A stretch of 32,557 bases of DNA from the NCBI GenBank assembly GCA_029776735.1, contig JAKOUL010000082.1, forward strand, positions 1 to 32,557, written 5' to 3'. Made by a program: the position numbers and the translations under genes. This DNA is from Dictyoglomota bacterium (lineage in GTDB: Bacteria; Dictyoglomota; Dictyoglomia; Dictyoglomales; Dictyoglomaceae). Shown here one piece after another: positions 6,049 to 14,267 of this stretch (position 1 is the stretch's first letter; the number at the start of each line of letters is the position of its first letter). The notes beneath the pieces were generated by a model. That model was not told the origin of the DNA. It saw only the letters and a program-made list of their open reading frames with translations, and made no database searches.

Positions 6049-8715
6049 CTATTTTTTTTCTTCTTTTCTTCTCTCTTCTTCCCTAAGATGTGCAATAAAT
6101 ATTCTTGCTCTCATCTCTAAAGATACAGTTTCAAGCATAGATGGCGATTGTTTAGAATTCCAGTCTTCTAAAATCTTTTTCTCTACCTCCTTATACCATT
6201 CTTGATCTTCTACGATTTTTACTCTGCCTAAAATACTTACTAAGACCTCCCTTATATCTTTCCACCTTCTCATAAAAAGCTCTACTAAAAATAGGAAAAG
6301 GGAGGAAATAATAAGAATATTACTAAGATCTTTCTTCTCCACATTAGGTATAGTAAATCTTCTAAAAACCTCTGAGGGTTTTTCAAGAATCTTTCCAGAT
6401 GTAGATGAAACAAGCTTTGTAGCAAGATCTTTATTAAAAGGCTTTGGTAAAAATTCTGGAGAATATCCTGAGATCCATGGGACTTTTGCTAAGATCTTAT
6501 CTTTTTCTTTTACAATAAGTTGGTATTTTCCTAAACTTTCTATATCAAAAATGCCCTCATAACTTCCAGGATTATTCTGATATAAATCTCCCTCATATTG
6601 ATTACCTTTTGAATCAACAACCTCAAATTTTAAATCAGCAAAATTAATATAATTACCATTTTTATCTGCATATATGGCATTAACAATTCCTTTCTTCCCC
6701 TCCTGTTTAATGGATACTTGTAATTCTGATGCTTGGTGTGGCACAGCTTTTCTTAACAGCTCACTAAAAAATCGTCCAAGATCTCTCCATTTTAGCCAAT
6801 CTGATCCCCAGTAAGGTTTAAGGGCAGAGGTAAAAACTATTACCTGTCCAAGTCCAAACTGCCCTTGAGAAAGTATAGGATCTCCATCAGGGGAAGACAC
6901 TATGACAGGATAAGGATATTTAGGAGAGGTAAGCACATAACCAGAAAGAGGAGGAAACTCTTCTTTAAGATCTTCTCCCTTTATAGGCACAAATCTTTTC
7001 TCAACAATATTAGATCTCAAGAGTGCCTTTGTCTCAGAAAGAAGGACTTGAGGAAGATTCCTAATATCCCATGTATAGTAATACCTTCCATTTCCCCACT
7101 TAGCAATATCCTTCAAAAGATATGTATTGGCATCTTCTCCTATACCTATAGTTGAGACAGTAATTTTATTCTTAGCAAGATCTTTGACTAAATTATAAAA
7201 ATCTCCTCCCTCAGTCTGTCCATCAGTGATAGCTACTATATGTTTGTTCTTTACGGGGACTTTAGCAAGGCTTTCACCAGCAGAAAACAAAGGAGGATAT
7301 AAGGCAGTCCCTCCTCCAGGCTCTATCCTGGAGATAAGAGATGCAACCTTATCCTTGTCTGTAAGAGGAGAGAGAGGTACTATCCATTGATAAGAATGAT
7401 CAAAGGCAACAAGTCCAAAATAATCTTCTTCCTCTAAAAGATCTACCACAAGTTGCGCAGATTCCTTTGCAAGCTCAATTTTCATCTCTCCAGAAGAATA
7501 GCTCCCCATACTTCCCGATGCATCAAGTACAATAACAATTGCCACATTTGTCTTCTTAAGAATCTGATCAGGTTTTAATGTGACAGGAAGTATATCTTCT
7601 AAAGGAGTACCTTGATAATTCCCAGCAGATAAACTTTTATCTCCTCCAAGGATAAGAAGTACTCCTCCCTTATCTACCACATAATTTCTGATATTTTCCA
7701 TTTTATCTATGGAAAGAGACGTTGCAGATACATTATCCAAAACTACCACTTGATAAGAAGTAAGATTTGACAAAAGATTATAAGGACTATTATCAAAAAC
7801 TATATTCCAACCTTGAGTTTCTAAGGATTTTGCAAATGTATTTGCAAAATCCTTTCCTGTAAGATATAGAATCTTAGGTCTTCCTTGAACATACACGTAA
7901 GAAGAAAGAGTATTGTTCTCTTTATAAGTATCATCATAAGATAAAAGCTCTACTTCTATATCTTTCAAACCAGGACTTTTCGCTTTTAAGGAGAGAGAAA
8001 TTACGATCTCCTCATCAAGATTTTTTAAATCATAATCAAAACTTACACCATCAAAAATAACTTTCATCTTTGCTTCTTTAATTCCATAACTTTTTATTCT
8101 CACAGTTACAGGAAATTCCTGACCAAGATGTACCATGTCAGGATTTTGAATCTTCTCAATACCTATCTCTTTATAAAAAGAAATTTTTAGTGGGTATACA
8201 TCTAATTGAACCTTTTCTTTTTGTAATGTGGGCAATAAATTGAGAATATTCCCAGTATTTTCCTGAAGATCACTTAAAATTACTAATCTTACAGGACTAT
8301 CCTTCTCTTTTAAAGAGGTAGCATATTTTACAGCATCTTCAATATTAGTAAAATACGGATTCCTAATATTTGAGATCCTTGAAAGATCAATACTTTCTGA
8401 AAGATCCTGTTCCACATTTATATCTCCTGCAAAGGAGATTAAACCCACTCTATCATGCTCTTTCTTCTCCTTTGTAGCATCTCTCATAAAATTGATGGCT
8501 CTCTCTTTTTCCCATAAAGGAACACTTGCAGACTGATCTAAGAGAAAGATTGCATCAGTCTTATCAGAGAAGGAGCTTACATAAAATCCTGAGATAGCTA
8601 AAATAAGACATAGCATCTGAAGAGATCTTATCAGAGCTCTTTTTTTGAATTTCCTCAGTAAAAGAAATACAAAAACTAAAAGAATGAGAAATAGAGGTCT
8701 TTCAAAACCTATCAT
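6049..8715 (-). CDS. Large membrane protein with two von Willebrand A domains
   Basis: About 888 residues. The N-terminus MIGFERPLFLILL fits the BatA-type start, with two membrane helices. A first VWA domain follows with metal site DQSAS (Asp60), then beta-sandwich material, then a glutamine-amidotransferase-like Rossmann segment beginning KILYLTGKDF. A second VWA domain with an intact DASGS site (Asp398) is inserted before the rest of that segment. A single helix near 810-830 precedes a basic cytoplasmic tail. I chose the ATG at 8715-8713 because it overlaps the previous stop as ATGA. An in-frame ATG at 8727 would sit directly against its AAGAGG ribosome site, leaving no spacing. Such proteins are usual partners of MoxR ATPases. 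No amidotransferase activity is expected, as I see no catalytic Cys-His pair. Confidence 0.85.
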   Translation of the reverse strand: MIGFERPLFLILLVFVFLLLRKFKKRALIRSLQMLCLILAISGFYVSSFSDKTDAIFLLDQSASVPLWEKERAINFMRDATKEKKEHDRVGLISFAGDINVEQDLSESIDLSRISNIRNPYFTNIEDAVKYATSLKEKDSPVRLVILSDLQENTGNILNLLPTLQKEKVQLDVYPLKISFYKEIGIEKIQNPDMVHLGQEFPVTVRIKSYGIKEAKMKVIFDGVSFDYDLKNLDEEIVISLSLKAKSPGLKDIEVELLSYDDTYKENNTLSSYVYVQGRPKILYLTGKDFANTFAKSLETQGWNIVFDNSPYNLLSNLTSYQVVVLDNVSATSLSIDKMENIRNYVVDKGGVLLILGGDKSLSAGNYQGTPLEDILPVTLKPDQILKKTNVAIVIVLDASGSMGSYSSGEMKIELAKESAQLVVDLLEEEDYFGLVAFDHSYQWIVPLSPLTDKDKVASLISRIEPGGGTALYPPLFSAGESLAKVPVKNKHIVAITDGQTEGGDFYNLVKDLAKNKITVSTIGIGEDANTYLLKDIAKWGNGRYYYTWDIRNLPQVLLSETKALLRSNIVEKRFVPIKGEDLKEEFPPLSGYVLTSPKYPYPVIVSSPDGDPILSQGQFGLGQVIVFTSALKPYWGSDWLKWRDLGRFFSELLRKAVPHQASELQVSIKQEGKKGIVNAIYADKNGNYINFADLKFEVVDSKGNQYEGDLYQNNPGSYEGIFDIESLGKYQLIVKEKDKILAKVPWISGYSPEFLPKPFNKDLATKLVSSTSGKILEKPSEVFRRFTIPNVEKKDLSNILIISSLFLFLVELFMRRWKDIREVLVSILGRVKIVEDQEWYKEVEKKILEDWNSKQSPSMLETVSLEMRARIFIAHLREEERRKEEKK

Positions 8716-10415
8716 GAAATTAACCATCCTCTTAAAAAGATAATGGCTTCAAAAGAAAATAATAATAAAGCCAAAATGAGAAAAATAGATGAAAGTTCTA
8801 TACTAACAAAACCTGTCTCTTTCTTTACTTCTTTTTTGTTTTCAAAAGTAAACTTAGGAGCTATATCAGATTCTTTTTGGGAAAAGATATTTACTGCAAA
8901 TATTTTATCTTTACCTTCCATTTTTATCTCATAAAAACCAGGCGATACAGCATTAATACTTTCATCTCCACACTTTTTTTGAGGATCATAAGATAGATAG
9001 TATCTTACAAGGTTATACATAAAAATAGGAAAAGAATCATAGTAAATCCAAGAAGTGGAATAAAGATCAAAGGCACATACCAATCCCTTTGCTCCATTTT
9101 GTTCATAAAGAAATACCATAGGTCCTTTATTCGTATAAATAAGAGGCTTTAAACTACTATCTTTAAAAATAAATCCTCTATCTATTTTTACATAGTAAGG
9201 CTGGACAAATCTCATCACAGGATGCTCCTCCCAGCTAAGCATTTTTGCATCTCTTACCTCTTCTAAATTGGTTCTATCAAGTTCTGGATATCCTCCAATA
9301 AAAAGATAGTTTCCTGAAGGTACCGTATAAGGAATAAGTTGATCAAATACAACAAAATCATAATTCTTAAGATCTTCTTCAAAGATATTATTTCTTACAT
9401 CCACCTTAGAAAGAGAAATAGCCCTTAGAGCTTTCTCTAAGAACGGGTTTCCAATAGTAACTAAAAGTATCTTAGGAGAAAAGGTATTTACATAGAAAAA
9501 AGCCCTATTATCTTCCAAAAGGGTATCGTTTATATTTAACAAGGCCTCAATCTTTCCTGAAATAGCAGGAAGATCCAAAACAATGCTTTTAATCTCCTGA
9601 GGCTTAAGCTCTATATTTATAGACCCTATCTCTTTATTTTGATTTAGAATTTTAATAGGAAAATTTTTATAAAGATCCGAGAAATTTCCAACTTTTAGGA
9701 AAACCTGAATTACCTTTTCATTCTTCTGAAATACTTTCCCATCAATAATTCCCACATTATCTTTACTCTTTCCTATTACATGAATGTGATAATCATTAAT
9801 GGTGCCTTGAGGGATATCTATATTAAAAGAGCCATCAGTAAATATATGAATTTCCTTTTCCATACCTTGATAAAGTCCCTCACAGAATTTGACAGTAGCA
9901 TTTAAATCTCCCTCTCCATAAAAAAGCTTCTCCTCTTTAATAGCTCTCTCTACATCTGCTGTAGAATTTGAAGAGAGAACTAAAGAAGGCTTTCCCTTAG
10001 ATACCACATATGTGATCTTTCTTCTATGGGATTCATTTAATAAATTTATAGCCTCCAGTTTTGCCTTTTCAAATCTTGATGGAGATATATCCCGAGATGC
10101 CATACTTCCTGATGAGTCCAAGATTATAACCAATGGTTTGGAAGATACGCCTGAGAAGGTTATCTCAGGTTTTGAAAGAGCAAGAACTATAAAAAATACT
10201 ATTAAAAGCTGGATAAAGAGAAGTATATTCTTGGGAAGCTTTTTAAACCATCTTCCCATAGGCTCTTCTCTCAATACCTTCTCCCATATAAGAAGACTTG
10301 AGACCTTTAAATTAAATTTTTTAGGTTTAATAAGATAGAGAATAACCACTATTAAACCTAAAAGGAAGAGGAAAAGAAAAGATGGATTTAAAAACCTAAA
10401 GCTCACCTTACCCAA
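8712..10415 (-). CDS. BatA-like von Willebrand A membrane protein
   Basis: The 567-residue protein begins FRFLNPSFLFLFLLGL, the aerotolerance/BatA N-terminal pattern, with helices near 12-28 and 64-80. A VWA domain follows with metal-site motif DSSGS at Asp100 and a later TDGS. A degenerate amidotransferase-like region (KILLVTIGNPFLEKAL) and a C-terminal helix near 545-563 complete it. The TTG start at 10415 overlaps the DUF58 gene by 13 bases. A GTG at 10406, which would overlap the DUF58 stop as GTGA, is an equally plausible start. The stop overlaps the next gene as ATGA. The VWA domain probably faces outward and binds a partner through a divalent metal, as known for the family; the partner is unknown. 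Confidence 0.85.
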   Translation of the reverse strand: MGKVSFRFLNPSFLFLFLLGLIVVILYLIKPKKFNLKVSSLLIWEKVLREEPMGRWFKKLPKNILLFIQLLIVFFIVLALSKPEITFSGVSSKPLVIILDSSGSMASRDISPSRFEKAKLEAINLLNESHRRKITYVVSKGKPSLVLSSNSTADVERAIKEEKLFYGEGDLNATVKFCEGLYQGMEKEIHIFTDGSFNIDIPQGTINDYHIHVIGKSKDNVGIIDGKVFQKNEKVIQVFLKVGNFSDLYKNFPIKILNQNKEIGSINIELKPQEIKSIVLDLPAISGKIEALLNINDTLLEDNRAFFYVNTFSPKILLVTIGNPFLEKALRAISLSKVDVRNNIFEEDLKNYDFVVFDQLIPYTVPSGNYLFIGGYPELDRTNLEEVRDAKMLSWEEHPVMRFVQPYYVKIDRGFIFKDSSLKPLIYTNKGPMVFLYEQNGAKGLVCAFDLYSTSWIYYDSFPIFMYNLVRYYLSYDPQKKCGDESINAVSPGFYEIKMEGKDKIFAVNIFSQKESDIAPKFTFENKKEVKKETGFVSIELSSIFLILALLLFSFEAIIFLRGWLIS

Positions 10416-11281
10416 CCACCCACCCTAAGGTATTTGAGAAGAAGATCTTCCACTGGAATTGTGGTAACACTTCTCATATATTCTACTTGATAAGAGAGAG
10501 AAAATTTTTCTATATCATCTAAAAATTTCTCTAATGTTTTCCTATATCTCTCAAGCATATAATCATCTAAAAGAATCTCCATTTTCTCGTTGGTCTCACT
10601 ATCTATTAAACAAAGATTTCCTCTAAATCCTGGGGAAATCTCTTCTTCAGAGATCACATGTGCTAAATAAACAGAAAATTTTTTGTGTTTTGCAAAAAGA
10701 ATTCCATCTTTATAACCAAGAGGAGAAAGAAAATCTGAGATGATAATTATTATCCCCTTTCTTTTTAAGGAGGCTAAATAATTCTTTATAGCATTATTCA
10801 TGTCTGTAATACCATCAGGCTCTATGGTATTCAAAAGTTTTAAAAGTTCAAATATATTCCCCTTTTTTCTTTCCAAAGGAAATATCTCTTTTATTCCATC
10901 TTGGAAATAGGCAAAATTCACCTTTTCCCATGAAGAGACGCCAAGATATGCAAAAGCTAAAGCCATCTGCTTACCATAAAAAATTTTTGATGGACTACCA
11001 AAACCCATGGAAGAAGAAGTATCAAGAAGGATATGAATATCTACCTCTTCTTCTTCCTCAAAAAGCTTAATTAAAAATTTTTCAAACCGAGCATATATAT
11101 TCCAATCTATATAACGAAGCTCATCTCCCACCTGATAAGATCTATAATCAGAAAACTCACTCCCTTTTCCCATCTTAGGACTTTCTCTTTCCCCAAGATA
11201 TCCTAAGTTCTTGCGTTTCTTTACTACAAGTCTCAATCTTTCAAGTTTTTCTAAGAAATCTACATCAAGCTCCTCTTTCAT
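10403..11281 (-). CDS. DUF58 protein, MoxR partner
   Basis: The 292-residue soluble protein carries the DUF58 hallmark in residues 38-64 (GKGSEFSDYRSYQVGDE, then RYIDWNIYAR). After it comes a VWA-like fold with metal site DTSSS at Asp87 and a late IIISDFLSP strand. DUF58 proteins are regularly encoded beside MoxR ATPases and are thought to link the ATPase to its target; the exact role is not established. The start codon shares one base with the MoxR stop (TAATG), so the two are translationally coupled. There are no membrane helices, so it is cytoplasmic. Confidence 0.9.
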   Translation of the reverse strand: MKEELDVDFLEKLERLRLVVKKRKNLGYLGERESPKMGKGSEFSDYRSYQVGDELRYIDWNIYARFEKFLIKLFEEEEEVDIHILLDTSSSMGFGSPSKIFYGKQMALAFAYLGVSSWEKVNFAYFQDGIKEIFPLERKKGNIFELLKLLNTIEPDGITDMNNAIKNYLASLKRKGIIIIISDFLSPLGYKDGILFAKHKKFSVYLAHVISEEEISPGFRGNLCLIDSETNEKMEILLDDYMLERYRKTLEKFLDDIEKFSLSYQVEYMRSVTTIPVEDLLLKYLRVGGWVR

Positions 11282-12258
11282 TAAACTTCAGGCACCTTCT
11301 CTAAAATATCTTCTAAGATCTCATCAGGAGATATCCCCTCTGCTTCTCCCTCAAAACTTAATATAATTCGGTGCCGTAGAGCAGAAAATACTACATTCCT
11401 TATATCCTTGAAACTTACATTACTTCTTCCTTCAAAAAGAGAAAGAGCCTTTGCCCCTAAAATGAGGGCTTGAGCTCCTCTGGGACTTGCTCCATATTTC
11501 ACATATTTTTTTACCTTTTCAGTAGCAAAGTTTGTCTCCGGATGAGTAGCAAGGATTATTCTTACTGCATAATCTTTTACTACTTGAGATACAGGTACAC
11601 TTCTCACTATCTTCTTTAATTCTTCTATAGTTTTACCATCTGCCACCTTACTAACTGTAGGCATCTCTATATTTGTAGTTCTTTCAATGATCTCTAAAAG
11701 TTCTTCTTTCCCAGGATAAGTAAGGATAAGTTTAAAGAAAAATCTATCAAGCTCTGCTTCTGGAAGAGGATAAGTACCTTCCATCTCTATAGGATTTTGG
11801 GTAGCAAGCACAAAAAATGGCTTTGGCAAAGGATAAACCTTACCACCACTGGTTACATTTCCCTCTTGCATGGCTTCCAAAAGAGCAGATTGGGTTTTGG
11901 GTGTGGCTCTGTTTATCTCATCTGCTAAAATAATATTAGCAAATATAGGTCCTTCTTGAAACTTAAAATGTTTTCTCCCCTCTTCATCTTCTAAAATAAT
12001 ATTTGTACCAGTAATATCTGCAGGCATAAGATCTGGAGTAAACTGGACTCTTGAGAATTTAAGACCTATTATCTCACTCAGGGTCTTTACAATAAGAGTC
12101 TTTCCTATACCTGGCACTCCCTCTAAAAGTACATGCCCTCCTGAGAAAAGGGATATTAGTATTAAATCTATTATTTCATCATATCCTACTATAACCCTAC
12201 CGATCTCTCTTCTTATTTTTCCAATCACGTCAGTAAAATCCTCTAAGGATAAAGCCAA
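11281..12258 (-). CDS. MoxR-family AAA+ ATPase
   Basis: The 325-residue ATPase shows Walker A GVPGIGKT (47-54), Walker B IILADEINRA (109-118), sensor-1 Asn155 in LATQNPIE, and the arginine-finger region EAELDRFFF near Arg172. The C-terminal lid contains the YGASPRGAQALI segment typical of MoxR. MoxR proteins form hexamers that act as chaperones or metal-insertion or remodelling machines together with VWA proteins. The start is TTG (12258-12256), eight bases after GGAGG. Only 14 bases separate it from the gene upstream, so it is part of the seven-gene operon. Confidence 0.93.
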   Translation of the reverse strand: MALSLEDFTDVIGKIRREIGRVIVGYDEIIDLILISLFSGGHVLLEGVPGIGKTLIVKTLSEIIGLKFSRVQFTPDLMPADITGTNIILEDEEGRKHFKFQEGPIFANIILADEINRATPKTQSALLEAMQEGNVTSGGKVYPLPKPFFVLATQNPIEMEGTYPLPEAELDRFFFKLILTYPGKEELLEIIERTTNIEMPTVSKVADGKTIEELKKIVRSVPVSQVVKDYAVRIILATHPETNFATEKVKKYVKYGASPRGAQALILGAKALSLFEGRSNVSFKDIRNVVFSALRHRIILSFEGEAEGISPDEILEDILEKVPEV

Positions 12259-12272
12259 AATAAAAACCTCCT

Positions 12273-13364
12273 TTACTGAGAAAAATATATTTTTAAAATA
12301 TCTTGAAACTCCTGGGGAAGAATTCTGGAAGGTACAGGACTTTCTTCTTGATATTGAGGGCTTATACTTACCGAGCCTCCTATAGTTTTTCTTTCCCCTG
12401 TTAAAGTAGGCGCTTGGAAAAGATAGCTCTTCCCCTTTTCTTCCTCCTGAGGAGAAGGGACAGATACTTTTTCTCCAGAAAAAACCTTTCTTTCGGATTC
12501 CTTCTCTCCAAGTTTAGTATTTCTCTCCTCAGTTCCAGGAAGAGATCCTGAAGACTCTTTTTTATCCACGACCTTACCTCCAGTGATAGGAGCTTGGGTC
12601 ATTCTTTCTTGCTGTGATTGGATAGGCATATTTTCAGTGCCTGCAGTTTGTCCTCCTTCCTTTTCCCCTTGTGAAGAGCTACCTTCCTCCATAGAAGGAG
12701 AGATTCCTGAAGCTACCGATCCTAAGGAAGGCATATTTGAAGTACCTATGCTACTTTTTTCAGTTCCTTCCTTTTGAGCAGTACTTTCTTCTTTCTTGTC
12801 TTCTACTTTCTGATTTTCCTTCTGGCTCTCCTTAAACTTTGTATTATTTTTATCAAAGTCCCATTGAGATAAAAATTCTTCCAAGGATTTTGGGGTCTCA
12901 AAACTTTCTACCTTCTCTTTATTGAAATCTTCCTGTGATACTTGCTGTTTTTTAACTCCTTCCCCCTCCAAAATATTGTCAGACAGATGAGCTTTCTTCT
13001 CTAATAGAGAGTTCTTTTGCTCGTTATATGCCCTTTTATTTTCTGTAGGATTAAAAGCAGATATCAGATTTTTAGGGGGAGAAATAATAAGACTCAAAGC
13101 CAAAAGAATTAGAGTAAGAAAAGCCATAGTCTTTAAAAGTTTTGAAGGTTTAAAAGAATAAGCCTTTCTAAGATCAATATATCTAATTCTTTCTTCAAGA
13201 TCCTCCTTAAGTCTTTCTATAAGACCATAAGGATCTTGATGCTCTTTATATTCCCAAAAAGTGATAAGTCTTTCTTCTAATGAAAAATGCCTATCAGCTT
13301 TTATTATAACCTCTAAATCCTCAGGCTTTTTCCTTTTTAAAAGATATAGCATAAAGATAGGCAA
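12273..13364 (-). CDS. DUF4175-like membrane protein, true N-terminus probably out of frame
   Basis: The canonical open frame gives 363 residues from a TTG at 13364 that has no ribosome site. The residues KADRHFSLEERLITFWEYKE (about 23-42) match a hallmark of DUF4175-like membrane proteins in MoxR operons. A helix near 78-95 follows, then about 200 residues of Lys/Glu/Ser/Gln-rich low-complexity sequence and a short ordered C-terminus. The same frame stays open for 52 more codons, up to 13520, and encodes a plausible family N-terminus (NVGRLLKKVNNYYLIEGFLS and two hydrophobic stretches). It contains no ATG, GTG, TTG or CTG. An ATG overlapping the previous stop (TAATG at 13521) runs straight into a seven-T tract one base out of frame. 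See the finding on this site. Confidence 0.75.
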   Translation of the reverse strand: MPIFMLYLLKRKKPEDLEVIIKADRHFSLEERLITFWEYKEHQDPYGLIERLKEDLEERIRYIDLRKAYSFKPSKLLKTMAFLTLILLALSLIISPPKNLISAFNPTENKRAYNEQKNSLLEKKAHLSDNILEGEGVKKQQVSQEDFNKEKVESFETPKSLEEFLSQWDFDKNNTKFKESQKENQKVEDKKEESTAQKEGTEKSSIGTSNMPSLGSVASGISPSMEEGSSSQGEKEGGQTAGTENMPIQSQQERMTQAPITGGKVVDKKESSGSLPGTEERNTKLGEKESERKVFSGEKVSVPSPQEEEKGKSYLFQAPTLTGERKTIGGSVSISPQYQEESPVPSRILPQEFQDILKIYFSQ

Positions 13365-13520
13365 AGGTAGTAGTAGGAAGGAAAATACATTAAAACTGAA
13401 GGATAAAATTTTAAAAATTAAAAAAAGATCAAAAGCCGCAATTAGAGAACTAAGAAATCCTTCTATTAAGTAATAATTATTTACTTTTTTTAGGAGTCTA
13501 CCTACATTCTCAAAAAAACA

Positions 13521-14267
13521 TTACTCCTTATCATCTCCCTTATAATATTTTAACCTTTTTTGAGCTATTAGTATAGAGACTAAAAAAATAAGTAAATAAA
13601 CGAAAATAATTATTGGAAGGTGAATCTTAGGGTTAAACACCACATTTACATAAAGTATGTTTTCTGCTTTTACAAGCCAGAGAATATTATTAAGGGGAAA
13701 GAAAAAAGAACTCTTAGGAAAGAGAAAAGGAAAAATAATAAAGAGAACATAGGTACTCCAATGAAGAAACCAGCTTAAAGAGGGATTTTGGAACGTAGAC
13801 CAAAGTATTCCCAACCCTAATACAGGGATAGCGTCTAAAAGTAGCATGAGGTAAAGATAGAGAATCCTAAGAATAGAATAAGGAAAGCTAAAATTTATAA
13901 GAAGATTAAAAGGCAAAAGAAGAATAAATAAAAAACAAAGATAAAGGAGTATAGAAAGAGCTCTACCTATAACTATTTTAAAAGTGGAAAAAGATGAATA
14001 TTTAGCTAAATTTATTATCTTAAATTCTTTCTCAGAAAGAAGATTTCCTGAAGATATTACAGAGGTAAGATAAAGAAGAAAGAGAAAATGAAGGATAGCA
14101 AATATGAGGAAAAGATCAGGTACTGAATATCTATTTAAGTTCAGAGTTTGAGATGGCCAAAGTATAAAGGATAATAGTATGATAAAAAAATAGTAGGTAA
14201 ATTCAATCTTTAAATATTTATGATCTTTTATCTTGGCTCTGAAATCCACAAGCCACCAAATCTTCAT
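13521..14267 (-). CDS. ABC-2-like permease subunit without an ATPase in the operon
   Basis: The 248-residue protein is almost all membrane: about six hydrophobic helices, a short cytoplasmic start (MKIWWLVDFRAKIKDH) and a basic end. Between helices 2 and 3 the segment SGNLLSEKEFKIINLAKYSS resembles the coupling loop of ABC-2 permeases (their usual GE...TLE..LATP region), though loosely. Permeases of this sort occur in MoxR/VWA operons, usually beside an ATPase gene, which is missing here. The start overlaps the upstream stop as ATGA, with GAGGAGGAG as ribosome site. The membrane topology is clear; the ABC-2 assignment is tentative. Confidence 0.6.
   Translation of the reverse strand: MKIWWLVDFRAKIKDHKYLKIEFTYYFFIILLSFILWPSQTLNLNRYSVPDLFLIFAILHFLFLLYLTSVISSGNLLSEKEFKIINLAKYSSFSTFKIVIGRALSILLYLCFLFILLLPFNLLINFSFPYSILRILYLYLMLLLDAIPVLGLGILWSTFQNPSLSWFLHWSTYVLFIIFPFLFPKSSFFFPLNNILWLVKAENILYVNVVFNPKIHLPIIIFVYLLIFLVSILIAQKRLKYYKGDDKE

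Noticed and set aside
12583..12777. Plus-strand open frame inside the low-complexity gene
   Set aside because: It mirrors the repetitive Ser/Glu-rich coding sequence on the other strand and has no independent support.
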